From the NCBI GenBank assembly GCA_019022495.1, contig JAFEKR010000001.1:6820001-6884000 (forward strand): 64,000 nucleotides of DNA, given 5' to 3'. Numbering within the stretch: position 1 is the stretch's first letter; every line of letters starts with the position of its first letter. The position numbers were made by a program, and so were the translations under genes. Below are positions 36,347 to 48,895 of this stretch, in pieces. The DNA comes from Epichloe hybrida. Taxonomy: Eukaryota > Ascomycota > Sordariomycetes > Hypocreales > Clavicipitaceae. The notes under the pieces were generated by a model. That model was not told the origin of the DNA and searched no databases. It saw only the letters and a list, made by a program, of their open reading frames with translations.

Positions 36347-36667
36347 CCATCTAACCAACGAACCCGCCTTCCTCGGCACCTGCTGGGAAGGCTGTATGCA
36401 TCAAGATCGCATCACGGAGACTTCGCAGCGTACCACGAGAGGTTTGCCCAAAAGGACGCACTGCTCGACTGCAGTTGTGGTAGACGCAAAACCCCGGTGC
36501 ATTTCTACTTCTGCAAGCGTGGCCGGACAGCCACCCCAGGCCATCTCCGCCGACATATGGCGAAAGCAAGCATTGATTTTCTGCTAGGTTCTACGCAGGG
36601 AGCCTCTCTTCTGTGCGAATGGATGAAGGCGACCAATTTCTTTTCCGGAATCTGCCCGACTCATTGA
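36347..36667 (+). pseudogene. LINE RNase H C-terminal tail, un-RIPed fragment
   Basis: An uninterrupted plus-strand frame of 106 codons, opened by an upstream TAA (36344-36346) and closed by TGA at 36665-36667. It reads LPRHLLGRLYASRSHHGDFA, then AAYHERF, CSCGRRKTPVHFYFC, FLLGSTQGASLLCEWMKATN and ends FFSGICPTH. This combination of HGDFAxYHxRF, CxCGRxKTPxHFxFC and a final FFxxICP is what I associate with the C-terminus of fungal LINE polyproteins after the RNase H domain. No start codon or catalytic domain is present, so it is a fragment. The two other frames also stay open for 60-70 codons here, but they lack any motif. It is nearly free of RIP, unlike every other element in the window. Copia C inserted 44 bp beyond its stop. 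Confidence 0.6.
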
Positions 36668-36715
36668 ACAGGAACGTTAGGTGAAGACGGCAGCCTGTAA
36701 AATAGTATAGATTAG

Positions 36716-36947
36716 TGTCAGGAAGAGCTCCCTGAAGCATTGGATGTGTGGGCACAGATCGCGCATTGACTAGGATAAAACCTGTTGTGAGACATTGGTA
36801 AAGACGAATATATTAGAAGTACCTCCGTAGACTAGTTATTACTATAGCGCACTATATACCTTTTAGGTATAAAAGTCAGGTGCTATCTACACCTCTAATT
36901 AATTAAATTAAATACTTTTTATTATCTATTTACACCCTTACCTAATA
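36716..36947 (+). repeat. 5' LTR of copia C
   Basis: 232 bp starting TGTCAGGAAGAGCTCCCTGA and ending CCTAATA (RIPed CCTGACA). The first 100 bases are hardly mutated, continuing the un-RIPed state of the flank. Confidence 0.93.
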
Positions 36948-39543
36948 GTTATAAGCCTAGGTAGCTTTTATTACTAAATTTATTATTATCTTTAAGGTTA
37001 TTAGCTCTATTAGATTAATTTAATTAACGCTTGCTAATATTATAAGATAAATACCCTTATTAGATTAATTAATAGTAAATTAATATATCCTATACTTCCC
37101 TTATATAATATATTCCCCTTTAATATATCTAAAGAAACTTTAAATATAGTATTATTATTAGAGAAGGACTAGATTAAGTAGTTTATATAAATTAAGAATT
37201 ATATAGAATCTTATAGGGTCTAGGAGTATATTAACCTAAATAAGGTTAAATTACTTAAAGAACCTATAATACCTATATACCTATAAAGAGATTAAAGACT
37301 AGAAATTATAAAGAATAACCCTAATACTCTTAAGGATTAGAAGCTAGTATATAAAGATATAAAGAATTACTTTAATTTTAAATATAAAAAGCTTTAATTT
37401 AAGCTTATAAAGTATTAGGATCTAGCTAAATAAACACTAAAGATTAAGGAATATATTTATAAGACTCTTTTAAGGAATATTTAAGATTCCCTTAACTTTA
37501 ATACTAAGGTTAAGAAGAAGGAGTCTATTTAATATTATATCTAAAGGATACTCTTACTTCTTTATAAGTAGTATAAGCTAAATATAAAGAAAATACTAAT
37601 TCTTATAAAAAACTATTTAAATAATTATTTATAAGCTAAAAGTACCTAAGATTAGTATAAGTAAGCTATAATAATTAAAGTACTTTAAAGGAATTATCTA
37701 GACCTTAGGACCTAATAGACTAAAGAGATAATACTATATAAGTTTATTATGCCTTTTTAAAGTAAATATAAGTTATTTTAGAAGAAATAGAATAACTTAC
37801 TTAATAAAGGGATAAAAATAAGCTTAAATAAAGCTATTACTAAGTTTAAAAGAGACTATAAGGCTTTACTAAAGGAACTAAAGACTACTAATACTCTTAT
37901 AAGTAATAGATTAAATAATTTAAGAAAGCTAGAGAGGCCTAAGTGCCCTAGATATATAAATTATAATATAAAGCATACCTTAAAGTAGTGGGAATTCTAT
38001 AATTTATTTAAGGCTCTCTATAAGCTAAAGGCTACTCTAAAAAACTAGGAAGTTAGGAAAAACTCTAAAGAGAATATTAAAAAGTATTTTAAGGCTAACC
38101 TATAGGAGAAATTAAAGGCTATAAATTAGAAGCTAGAGAAGAAAGGTAATAAGATTATTATACCTTTATAGAATTCTATAAATAACTTAGTAGCTATTAC
38201 TCTAAGTAATAAGTTAGCTAATATATTATTATTTATATACTTTAAGTATATAAAATTATTAAAGGAAAGCATAAATTTATTAAATATAAGGAATAACTTA
38301 GAATTAAGAAGAAATATAGTTCTTTATAACTCTAGAGCAAATATTTATATCTTTAATAATATCTAATAGTTTAAATAATCTAAATTTAATAAGGATATTA
38401 TAATAAAGATTAAGGCTAGCAGTATAATCTATATGGCTTTAGGTTAAGGGCCTATAAGTATATCTATTATAAATCCTATATTATAAAGAGTAAGAACTAT
38501 TATATTAGAGTTAGCTTTATTTATTCCTAAATTCTATATTAATCTAGTATCAGTAATAATTATAATAAAAGCAAGTATCTTCTAGAATTAGAAGAAGGGG
38601 TTTCTCTATAAAGAAAATTAGCCTATAGTAAGGGTATATAATATTAACAAGCTTTATATGCTTTTAAGGCTATTAGAAGACCTAAAAGAGGCTAACGCTA
38701 TATTAAGCAAAGCTCCTAGGCTACCTATAAGAGGAGATATAAATCTCTAGTATTATAGAAGTAGTTATCTAGGTAAAAGGGCTTTTATAAAGCTTATAAA
38801 TATAACTTTAGGCATTAAATTAATAGAACCTAAGCTTATAAAGTATAAGATTTATACTATAAGTAAAGCTAGGCGCTAGAGATTATAGGTTATACCTAAA
38901 GGGCTTCCTTAAGGACTAGGTTATAGGCTTTTAGTTAATTTAAAGTATTATAACTCTCCTTATTAGAATAGTAATAAGTATTAGTATATTTTTATATACC
39001 TTATAACCTTAATATAATTCTTTTACTTATTTAAATTAAAGGATAGGATTTATAATAGCTTCTATATAATAGTAATATTTCTAAGCACTTAATTTAGGGT
39101 TTAACTATGATTTTTATATAGTAATATTAAAAAAGCCCTCTTTATAGAGAATATAAAGAATAAGATAGCCCTTATAGGTATTATAGTCTATAATTTAGCT
39201 CCCTTAACACCTAGTTAGAATAGCAAGGTAAAGAGATCTAGGGGCATAGTTAAGCAGAAGGCCTATATATTAAGTCTAGAGGCTAGATTCCTATTAAAAC
39301 TTAATAATAAGATCTTTAATATAGTGGTTTATTTATTAAATTAAATACCTTTTAAATATTATAGGAAATAGATTACACTATATAAACTTTAGTAGAATTA
39401 GGCTAGGAAAACCATCCTTACCTATTTATAGATATTAGAGATCTAAAAGCCCTTAATTTTGTATCTGTAAGCCTATGAATATAAAGCGTTTCCTCTGATA
39501 ATAAAAGCTCTAGAGCACATTAAATTAAACAACGTAATCCCTT
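36948..39543 (+). pseudogene. Copia C gag, protease and integrase (5' part)
   Basis: It starts with the RIPed primer-binding site GTTATAAGCC. Gag-like helical sequence follows (about 37120-38280). The protease then reads VLYNSRANIYIFNN (about 38310-38360), where copia proteases have DSGAxxH: the catalytic Asp is now Asn and Gly is Arg. Next come LGQGPISISIINP and LALFIPKFYINLVSV (about 38436-38560), the usual post-protease block. Gag-pre-integrase and integrase fragments extend to 39543, where B interrupts. The parallel, less mutated region of D is 48723-51343. Confidence 0.82.
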
Positions 39544-39800
39544 TGTTGATTCCTTCGGATCTTCATCGGTTCAATCGTGGCCAAAGACCGGACTAATTGT
39601 GGGTCCGGCGCGATGTACGCGATGCGATTGGCTGCACTAATTCACCACCCCCTCTTTTGCCCCACATATGGATTTCGCCCACTTTCCTAGCATCTAGACT
39701 TTCCCTCTCTTCTCCCCTTTTCTAGCTAATTAAACTAACTATTATTAACTTTAATTTATACGGGATTTATTACCTACGTAGGACCTTAGTGTAACTAACA
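39544..39800 (+). repeat. 5' LTR of copia B
   Basis: 257 bp, TGTTGATTCC to CTAACA. One base shorter than the LTRs of A, with a different segment near its centre (CTCTTTTGCCCCACAT; TAGCTAATTAAACTAACT). Largely un-RIPed in its first 170 bases. Confidence 0.94.
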
Positions 39801-42800
39801 CTAATTAGTAGTTAACTTTACAACCACAGATAAGCTAGGTATTACAAGAAGAGATATTTCTGTAAATGCCACTGCCACTACCCCTTGTTATGCTATAATA
39901 GTTATTATAGTAAAGAGGCATAACTACATAAGTGTGCTAAAGGAAGAGACTAGAATCCTAGTTGCGGGCTTGTTAGGCTTCTAAGGAATTAATCTATTAA
40001 CCCTTAGGCTTAGGGATATAACTTTATTATATCTATCCGGGATATTATTATTAATTATCAATTCTATTGTCTATCACGAGAAAACTAACCAAATAACCGA
40101 ATCTATTGCCGTAAGGCATTTATTTCAAACCTAACGTTAAACAACTTTAGCTAAGCTAGCTGATATATCTACAACTTCTCTATAAATATTCCCTTTATCC
40201 AATAGACCTTCAATCTATTTATATAAGCATCTATAGCTTGTTTTTTACCCCCTTTACTATTAGTGCTATTCGCCCTGTACTTATTAGTAAGAAAGAGAGA
40301 TTACCTCCTTCCCTCCTTTTTATAAAAAAAAGGAAGGGTAATTCCTATTAATTCCTTATTATTTTTCTTATTACTTTTACTTACTTTTGGCACTTCTATT
40401 GCTTTCTTTGTCCCTATTGATTTACTCCTATTACTGCTTTTTCCTTTGATAGTTAAAAATAGCAGAGGAATCTGGACCTTCTATAAGAGGAAGGGCTGCT
40501 AGTAATAGCAAGGCTTTAATTATCACCCCTAAGAGACCTTAAAGGCATAAATTACCCCCACGCCTTTAATAGCTTACTCATGACTTCTTGTATAACTAGA
40601 AAGAATCTATTAAGCTAGATCCAGACACTACTATATAGCTTAAGCTTAATAACTAAATTACGAGATTTATTAACCTTAGTAAGCATTAAGAATAGAGAGA
40701 TAATAACCTATGGGAATTATTCTAAGAAGACTTTAAAGGCTAGTCTAAAGACACCTTTAAAAGGGCATCCAAGGATATTGTTAGAGAATTACGCAATTCT
40801 TTATAAGATCATGGCATTCTCATTAGGCAAGGCCTAGGATATTTAATCCTAGTATTGCTTAAGGAAGTAATTTATTAAACCTTAATGCCCCTTTAGTTAT
40901 AGGAAAGATCACAAGAGAGACTACAATCTTCCAAACCCCCAGAGCCTTAACATTAATAGCCCTAATAACCTACCCTAGAAATTAACCTTCCCTAACCCTA
41001 GAGATTACTTAAACCCTTATACAAACCCCTATAACAATCCCTATTATACTAATAGCTTCACCTAGATAATTATTATTAAGAACAACTAGTGGACTATTAT
41101 TTATAACAAATTATGCCTTTATAGCAACTTCTCTCTAAGCATTAGATTACAAAGAAGATCTTAGAGCTTATAAAGATATATAAGGATAGCGACTACTATA
41201 GTAGAAAGCTATATAACTTCTTAACGCTAAAGATCACGCTCTTTAAAAATAAGTATAATAGAATTAACCTTCCCTAAACACACTATTAGAAGGCTTTCCC
41301 TATTATATTAATAAGTAATACTAAGTAATACTACCTTAATTACCTCTTTAGAAATAACTATTCCTATAAAGAGATAATTACTTATATTTATTAACACTTT
41401 AAGATAAAAAGTAACTAGTAATTCTATTACTACAAATAAAGTAGTATAACACTAAAGAGCATAATTAAGAAGAACCCTAATAAAAGCAAGCTTAATTACC
41501 TTAAGATTATATTATTAACCCTTAAGAAAATCTATAAAGGCCTATACCCTACTAAAACAGTAAATACTAAACTCTATAAGCAGGCCTTAAACGCTATAGC
41601 TAGTGTGCCTAAATATTAGATAGTGGAATACATACACTCCGTAGGCTTTAAGAGTCTTACTAGAGACCTCCGTAAGGTAATCACTATTATAGAATTAAAT
41701 AAGAAGTTCTCCTAATACCTTTAGTACTAATAAGGAGACCCTCTAGAGGCTATATTTACTAATTATTAGTACGAATAATAATCCCATAGCGGAGGAAGCT
41801 ATTACGGACAAAGCCCTAGGCCAAGCACTAAGCGCTGCTTTATGTGTAGTAAGAGTAGCTACTAGTCTTCTAATTACTTTACTAAAGAGCATTAAAAGGA
41901 GAAAGACCGCTAGTAGGCTAGCAAAACTTATTATACACCCCCTTTAGAGAAGAGATTCTAGGTATTCCTTGCCTCCTATAAAGGACAGAATAATAATAAA
42001 CCTAATAAAGGATTAGGTAAGAATTAGGAAGTATATCTTATAGCTTACATGGAAGCCGAAGATAACAATAATAATATTAAGGAGCTACTATTAATAGCAT
42101 ATCTAAGTATTACATAATTCTTCTATTCTAGACTATAGACTAACCATAATGCCACTAATGCTAACATTCTCGCGACCTTGCATAATTAAGCTTTTTAACA
42201 CATATTCCTTAAACAAGAACTCTATAAGCCATAAGAGTGTAATAAAGGATTAATTTACTACATCTCTAAAGAACGCTATTCTAAAGAGGTCTTTAGAGAG
42301 ATTATGCCTAATACTAGCGCCGCAGGGAAATTAAGTATAAGAGAGGCATAAGTAAAGGCTCTGCTAAGATTAATGCCTTCACTAAAAGTAATCCCTTACA
42401 AGCCCTAAATCATTACATTTAGCGCTAGATTAGTAGTTATAAAAGGAATCCTTTATGTGCCTACAAAGCTTAGAGAGCTTAAATTCTATATCCTTAACAC
42501 AGCTACCCCTTTTCTCTTCTTAATTACTAATATGGATAAGATACAAGTCAAGATTAATAACCTCGCTAATATGCTTATCTAAGGCAACAAAACCATCCCT
42601 ATCGTGTAATAATAGGGATATCCTTAGTGGTTACTAGAAGCAAGAGAGATAGTTGCCTTCCACCTTTTAGAAGGAGATATCCGTTAATTATATTATTAAC
42701 TTAGTCACCCTTCTGTTTAATAGCTCGCAAAGATCCTTCACTAAGCTAGTTATAAAGTTAAACGCTAGGTAATTAAGAAATTAACTAAGGTCTGCCACCA

Positions 42801-45800
42801 TTGCTAAATACACGGAAAGGCCCCTAGCCAATTCAAATTCATAATCAAGGACAATCACAAATTTAACTATGAGATTATTATTAATATTGTGTAAATCGAT
42901 AGCTAGCTAGTGCTTCATATTATTGATTTAGTAACCTTATTCTAAGTAGCCTAGTTTCTTAACCTAAAGAAATAGAAGGCTTAAGATATCTAGGACGCGA
43001 TCCGTGAATATTGGATTGATACTTATCTTAGACCTCCAGATTAGATTATTTACAATGCTAGTAATAACTTCGCTTCCGCTAAATTCAGACATTATGCTTG
43101 ATTAATGTTAATTAAAACTAGTGAGATACTAATTAAAGCCTATAATAGCATTAGAAAGGTTAAGAGATACCATAGACCTCTACGCCAAGCCTATAATATT
43201 ATTATAGACTTAATTAGAACAGAGCTTACGCTAGAGTAATATCTCTAAATAGCTATTAAAGTAATTAATAACTCTATAGGCCTAAATAGTATTATCCTAA
43301 CTATGCTAGTCTTTGGAGGCTACTCGTAGATAATAGATAAGTTACCCCTAAGTGTCTCTATTATTTAATATGCTAAGGTAATTCGTAAAGTAACTAATAA
43401 AGTCTAATATCTTCTAGCTTTATAGTAGGTTTGTAATACCCTTAGAGCCTAGAATAGTCCTAATATAGCGCCTATATATTAGTTACCTCTGTAAGCTAAT
43501 GTATGCGTATAGAGAGAGAAAGGTAGCTAGCATAGCCTATATAAGCTACTTACTACTAATAGAGAGACCTATACTATTAATATACCCTATGGCCTAGTGA
43601 AGTTCTGCTCTATAGTAGTAAAGCCTTATTTAAAAAGACCTATATACTATAGAGGGGCTAGAGTAATAGAAGATAAAGCCCTATAATCCGCTAGAGTAAT
43701 AGCTAAGTAATATAAAGGAAGGAGAAGCTATATAAATAACTACTACTAATAAAAGAGATTCTCTAATAGAAGAAGGCAAAGAGCTATAGGTACTAGCTAA
43801 GAGAAAGCAAGGGAGACTAAGAAAGGCCCTTATAGTATAATTTATAAGTGCGGGAGAGTCTAATAAAGAGGCTTATAAAGCCTAAAAGGCCTTAAGGGGA
43901 AGCTATTAAGTTAAAGACTTATTACTATGCTCTAAAGGAATAAAAGTAAGGAAAAGAAGACCTTATAGCCCTAAGAAGGACATTAGCCTAGTTTAGCTCT
44001 ATATACTTATAAACAAAGATTAAGAGGAGGCCTTTATTTAAGAGGTTATAACTAGAGGGATGCTAAGCATAGTATTCCTTATAGTAAAGGAAGAGGCTAA
44101 TTAGAACCTTACTCTTTAGCTCTACTAAGAAGGAAGGATTATAACCCTAGGAAAGCCCTTTAAGCAGTCTAATCAAACTAAGATTAACGCTTTGTAAGCT
44201 TATGATGTGTTTAAATTCGTTAAGTTTAACCTAGCAAAGCACAGAGGCTATAGAATCTTTAATTCTTGTATAGTTAGAGAAATTAAAGGCAAAGGAACGG
44301 ACTCACCGTACAAGAAATCTTATCTTATTATATAAGGCTATAATGACAAAGGAAAGGAATTTATCCTAACGCAATCGCTAATAATACAACAAGCAAGCTA
44401 ACGCCTAATTGTAGCTATTGCTTCGTTATTAAGAAGAAGAGGTATTTACCTTTAGATTCGTAATATTACGCAAGCCTACACTTAATCATACATAATGCTA
44501 GCGAGGCTAATTATTATAAGGATCCTAAAGCAGATTACACACCTCTTTCTAGAAGGAACTATGATTAAATTAATTAAACCTCTTTATAGGATCGCAGAGG
44601 CCGGAACCTACTAGTGGGTAACGTACTTCTGTTACTATAGGGATAACCTTAATATAATAACCTTAACTTATAACCCCTGCTTGTTAATTACTACCCTAAA
44701 TAATAAGAACCTCTTTAGTATTATTAGAATGCAAACCAATAATACGTTAGGCCTAAGCGATAATAACTTCTTCCGAAAAGAAGAGAAAGAGCTCTAGAAG
44801 GCTAGCTTTATAGCTAAAGAGAAGCAATAATTAACCGCTAAGAATCCCCTTATCTTTAATAGCTATATCTTAACCTAGAATACTAATAACTTGCTAATAT
44901 TAACCTAGAAAGGCTAGAGTTAGAAGATTAAGGAAGTTAATTCTTGATCCCTAATAGCAAAGTAAGACTACGTAGAATAATAAGCCTAAGGAAGCTATAT
45001 TACAACTATGTGTTAACTAGAAGCTTCCTATGACTTATTAATTATAGCTTAACACTAAGAACCCTCTAGGGAAGATATTATATACCTTAATAAACGCCTT
45101 AAGTAGTAGATTAAAAATTAATAACGCGGACTATAATATATTCCTTTAGTCCTTAAAGAGGTAAAGCTCTTTATGTTTATAGATAGATTGCTTGCTAATA
45201 ACAAGGATCTGAGCTTATAGATCGGATACGTGATCGTGATTGGCAATAAGATGATGCAAGATAACAATACCTTTATTATAAAAGGTAATATTATTATATA
45301 TAGCTTAATAAAGAGTAAGAGAGTTACCTATAGCGCGCTTACCTCTAAGTTATATAGCATAGTTCAAGGCGTAGACATCGCCTACGCGATTTCCACAACT
45401 TTACATTAGATTACGGATGAATTAAAGATACCTTAAATTCCTATGATTCTCTGTACTAATTCTTTTTTATTATATAAATATCTTATGAAGCTAGGAATCA
45501 TAAAGGAGAAGAGACTAATAATTAATATTATAGCCCTTTATTAATTATATAAAAGGCATAAGATCTACAAAGTTAGATGGATTAACAGCAATAACAATCT
45601 AGTAGATATAATAATAAAAGCATTGCCAAATTCATTACTTTCCTCTTTGATTAATTTAAACGAATTAACGATTCATGTTAAAGAATAGGTAAAGAGACCT
45701 GTGATATTAAGGGATAGGAGCTTAGGCAAGGACTAACGGATTAATTCAATTAACTAATGCTATAATGGCTAATTAGAGCAGCGGATTCCTATTAAGGGAT

Positions 45801-45880
45801 TTACTAGTATACACTTTCCTTTAATCTAATTTTTATTATGTTTTTAAGCTCTTTAGCTACGAAGGAAAAAGAGAGATTGC
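39801..45880 (+). pseudogene. Copia B gag-integrase-RT-RNase H, RIPed
   Basis: Colinear with element A throughout: leader (39801-40460), gag-like (about 40460-41780), integrase (about 42640-43720) and RT plus RNase H (about 44230-45700). Recognisable blocks include a D-NFASAKFRHYA-like integrase motif near 43065, RPLYRIAEAGTYQ near 44575-44610, and QTNNTLGLS near 44732-44760. In the last, the copia TDD motif reads TNN. Differences from A are overwhelmingly C/T and G/A, as expected of independently RIPed copies. Stops break all frames. Confidence 0.85.
45861..45876 (+). promoter_or_regulatory. Polypurine tract of copia B
   Basis: GAAGGAAAAAGAGAGA, 7 bp before the 3' LTR, identical to that of element A at 33764-33779. 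Confidence 0.7.
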
Positions 45881-45883
45881 TAG

Positions 45884-46140
45884 TGTTAATTCCTTTGGAT
45901 TTTCATTGGTTTAATTATGGCTAAAGACTAGACTAATTGTAGGTCCGGCGCGATGCACGCGATGTGATTGGCTACACTAATTCGCTACCCCCTCTTTTGC
46001 CCCACATACAGATTTCGCCTACTTTCCTAGCATCTAGACTTTCCCTCTCTTCTCCCCTTTTCTAGCTAATTAAACTAACTATCATCAACTTCAATTTATA
46101 TGGGATTTATTACCTGCGCAGGACCTTGGTGCAACCAACA
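45884..46140 (+). repeat. 3' LTR of copia B
   Basis: 257 bp, TGTTAATTCC to GCAACCAACA. TSD CCCTT follows at 46141-46145. It matches 39544-39800 in length and in the B-specific central segment. Confidence 0.94.
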
Positions 46141-46145
46141 CCCTT

Positions 46146-48497
46146 AGTTAGAGCAGAAAGCTTATATTAGATACCTTATAAGTTATAAGGGTAAATCTTA
46201 GTATATTATCTAGGTTCTAACCCTTTATAATCATAAGGTTATTATATTAGTGTGTATATAGTTTAATAAAGCCTTATTCTTTAAATTAAAAGAAAAGATT
46301 AAATTAGCCTAGAAAGAGAAGATATTAATAATTATACTACTTAAAGAGCTTAAAGCTAAAGACCTTAATAAAGAAATTAGTTAAGACCTTATAGAAATAG
46401 ACTTAGAGGAGGAGAATTATAACTTTTAGCTCTTAGTTATAAAGTAAGAAAATAATTAGTTTAAAGTAAAAACACTACCTTATATATTAAGGTAAGAAAG
46501 TAGCTATATTAGTGCTTTTTTAACCCCTCCTAACTCTTCTTATAAGGTACTAGTTACTATAAAGAACTTAGAGATTTAGGTATAAGGTAATAATATACTA
46601 TTTTATAAGATTAATAAATTTATAAGTAATATAATAGCTAAACACATAAAGACTACTATAGAGACTAGTTAAATTACTACTAAGAGTAGTAAGACTATAG
46701 AGAATCGTAGTCCTTGTAATAATAGTATTAATTTAAATAATATTATAACTAGAAAATATTCATAAAAGGATTTAAGGAAAGCTAAGTAAGTATAGTTTTC
46801 TTTTACCTTCTCTATAGTATTCTAAGGAACTTAGTATAATTTATAGATTAAAGATATACCTCTAGAACTTACCTATTATTACTAGGTAATAGTATTACTA
46901 TATTATAACCACTAGAAGGAAGTAATTATAAAGGAGCTTTTAAAGCTTCTATCCTTAAACTACTAGAAGAATATACCTAAGAAACTAATTAATCCTAATA
47001 AGTATAAGGAGATTATTAACCTTAGCTAGGTTTTAAAATATAAAACTAATAAAAAAGGTATAGTTATAGAGTTTAAGGCTTAAATAGTAATATAAGGTAA
47101 TTAATAACTAAAGAATAACCTTAATAACTACATTATAATACTTACTTCTTAATCTCTATAAATACTACTTGTGGTTTACTATACTAATAATCTTAATACT
47201 TAATAATATAATATTTAGAATACCTTCCTATATATAAAACTTAAAGAACCTATTTTCTATAAGCCCCTAGAGGGTATAAACATAAAAGGTTATCTCTAGA
47301 AGATAATTAAATTATTATATAGGCTATAGGAAGCTCCCTAATATTAGTTCCTATATTTAATAAGATTCCGTTTAGAGCTTAGCTTTATCTAAGGGAAAGA
47401 AAACCTATATATCTTTATAAAGGATGATTTTATCCTATTTTTCTATATAGATAATATTATAGTGCTTTACCCTAATAGATCTAAAGCAGAATTTAAAGAA
47501 TTATATAAGTAATTAATAAATAGCCTAGACATTAAGGACTAAGGTGAATTAAAATAGTTCCTAGGCATTAAAATCATTAGAAATCACAAAACTAAAGAGA
47601 TATAGTTATTATAGGAATCGTATATTTAAAAGATTACTTAGAAGTTTATTCCTAATATTATTAATAATAAGTTAAAGAGCTTAATTATAGCTTCTCTCCT
47701 AATAGCTATAATTTACCTAAATAATAATAAAGCTTTAGATAAAGAAATTAGCTACTATAGAGTAATTATAGGCTCTTTAGTATACCTTTGCATTATTAGA
47801 AGACTTAATATAGTATTTATAGCTTTAAAGCTAGCCTCTTTTATAATAAATCTATTAGTAAAGCATATTAAGCTAGTATAAGGTGCTTTATTATATGCTT
47901 AGAATATAAAGAAGCTTTGCTTATAATATTTAGGCGTAGATAGCTTTAATATATTATTTTCTAGTATAGATGCTTTACTTAGTAATAATCCTAAGACTTA
48001 AAAGTTAATATAAGGCTATATCTTTATTATATATAGTATTATAATTAATTAGAAGTCTAGGAGGTAATATTATATAATAACTTTAAGTATAGAAGTAAAG
48101 CTCTTTACCTTAAATTATAGTGTAAAAAAGCATATTTCTCTTAGTAAGCTACTTTATAATATTAATATACATATACTACTACTCTTAATTATCTAGTATA
48201 ATAATAAGTAAATAATCTAAATTACTAAATATATAAAAGGAAGGCTTTAAACTAGCCTTAAGCACCTTAATATAAATTAAATATAGATTTAAGAGTAATA
48301 TATAATAGGTAATATTAAGGTAAATTAAATAAAGACCTCTAAGATACTTACAGATAGCTTTATAAAGCCTTCATTAGGTTAAATACATAGGGATTTCTAC
48401 TATAGAATTAGTCTAAGGGAGATTCCTACCTAATTATAATACTAGAGATTATTTATAATCTCTTCCTATGCCTTAGATTATTAGCTTTAATAAATAT
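46146..48497 (+). pseudogene. Copia C integrase tail, RT and RNase H (3' part)
   Basis: It resumes at AGTTAGAGCAGAAAGC, directly continuing the frame broken at 39543. RT blocks include FKAQIVIQGNQQ (about 47070-47105) and LYRLQEAPQY (about 47315-47345). The active site FFYIDNIIVLYP is at about 47438-47475, where the family has YVDD, so the second Asp is now Asn. DQGELKQFLGIKI is at about 47538-47575. RNase H blocks NNPKTQKLIQGYIF (about 47985-48025) and a 'NKQIIQITK' stretch near 48205 follow. It ends at CTTAG, where element D inserted. Confidence 0.85.
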
Positions 48498-48502
48498 CTT
48501 AG

Positions 48503-48722
48503 TGTCAGGAAGAGCTCCCTAAAGCATTGGATGTGTGGGCGAGGGTCGCGCATTAACTGGGATGAGACATCGGTGGAGACGAATGTATTAGAAGTACCTC
48601 CGTAGACTAGTTATTACCATAGCGCGCTATGTACCCTTTAGGTACAAAAGTTAGGTAACGTCTACACCTCTGATTAATCAAATTGAACACTTTTTATCAC
48701 TTATCTACACCCCTACCTGACA
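48503..48722 (+). repeat. 5' LTR of copia D
   Basis: 220 bp, TGTCAGGAAGAGC to CCCTACCTGACA: intact TG...CA ends. It lacks the 12-bp segment present in C's LTRs. Nearly un-RIPed. Confidence 0.95.
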
Positions 48723-48740
48723 GTTATGAGCCCAGGTGGC
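48723..48740 (+). promoter_or_regulatory. Primer-binding site, initiator tRNA-Met half-tRNA type
   Basis: GTTATGAGCCC, immediately after the 5' LTR, is complementary to GGGCUCAUAAC, the anticodon stem-loop of eukaryotic initiator tRNA-Met. Drosophila copia is known to prime from an internal half-tRNA-iMet site in the same way. In C the same site is RIPed to GTTATAAGCCT (36948-36958). Confidence 0.7.
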
Positions 48741-48838
48741 TTCTATTGCTAAATTTGTTATTATCTTTAAGGCTATTAGCTTCGTTAGATTAATTAAATT
48801 AACGCTTGCTAATATCACAAGATAAACGCCCTTATTAT

Positions 48839-48895
48839 ATTAATTAATAGTTAATTATATTATATTAATTAATAGTTAATTAACATATCCTACGC
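48839..48895 (+). repeat. Tandem duplication of about 27 bp in the D leader
   Basis: The unit TTATATTAATTAATAGTTAA is present twice in a row in D but once in C (about 37058-37085, RIPed). It is a small copy-specific length change. Confidence 0.8.

Larger units (their letters stand above)
39544..46140 (+). mobile_element. Ty1/copia element B nested in C, TSD CCCTT
   Basis: 6597 bp with 257-bp LTRs (39544-39800, 45884-46140) and perfect target duplications CCCTT (39539-39543, 46141-46145). It is the same family and orientation as element A. The uninterrupted target, AATCCCTTAGTTAGAGCAGA, is preserved in element D at about 51336-51355, confirming both ends exactly. Confidence 0.95.
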
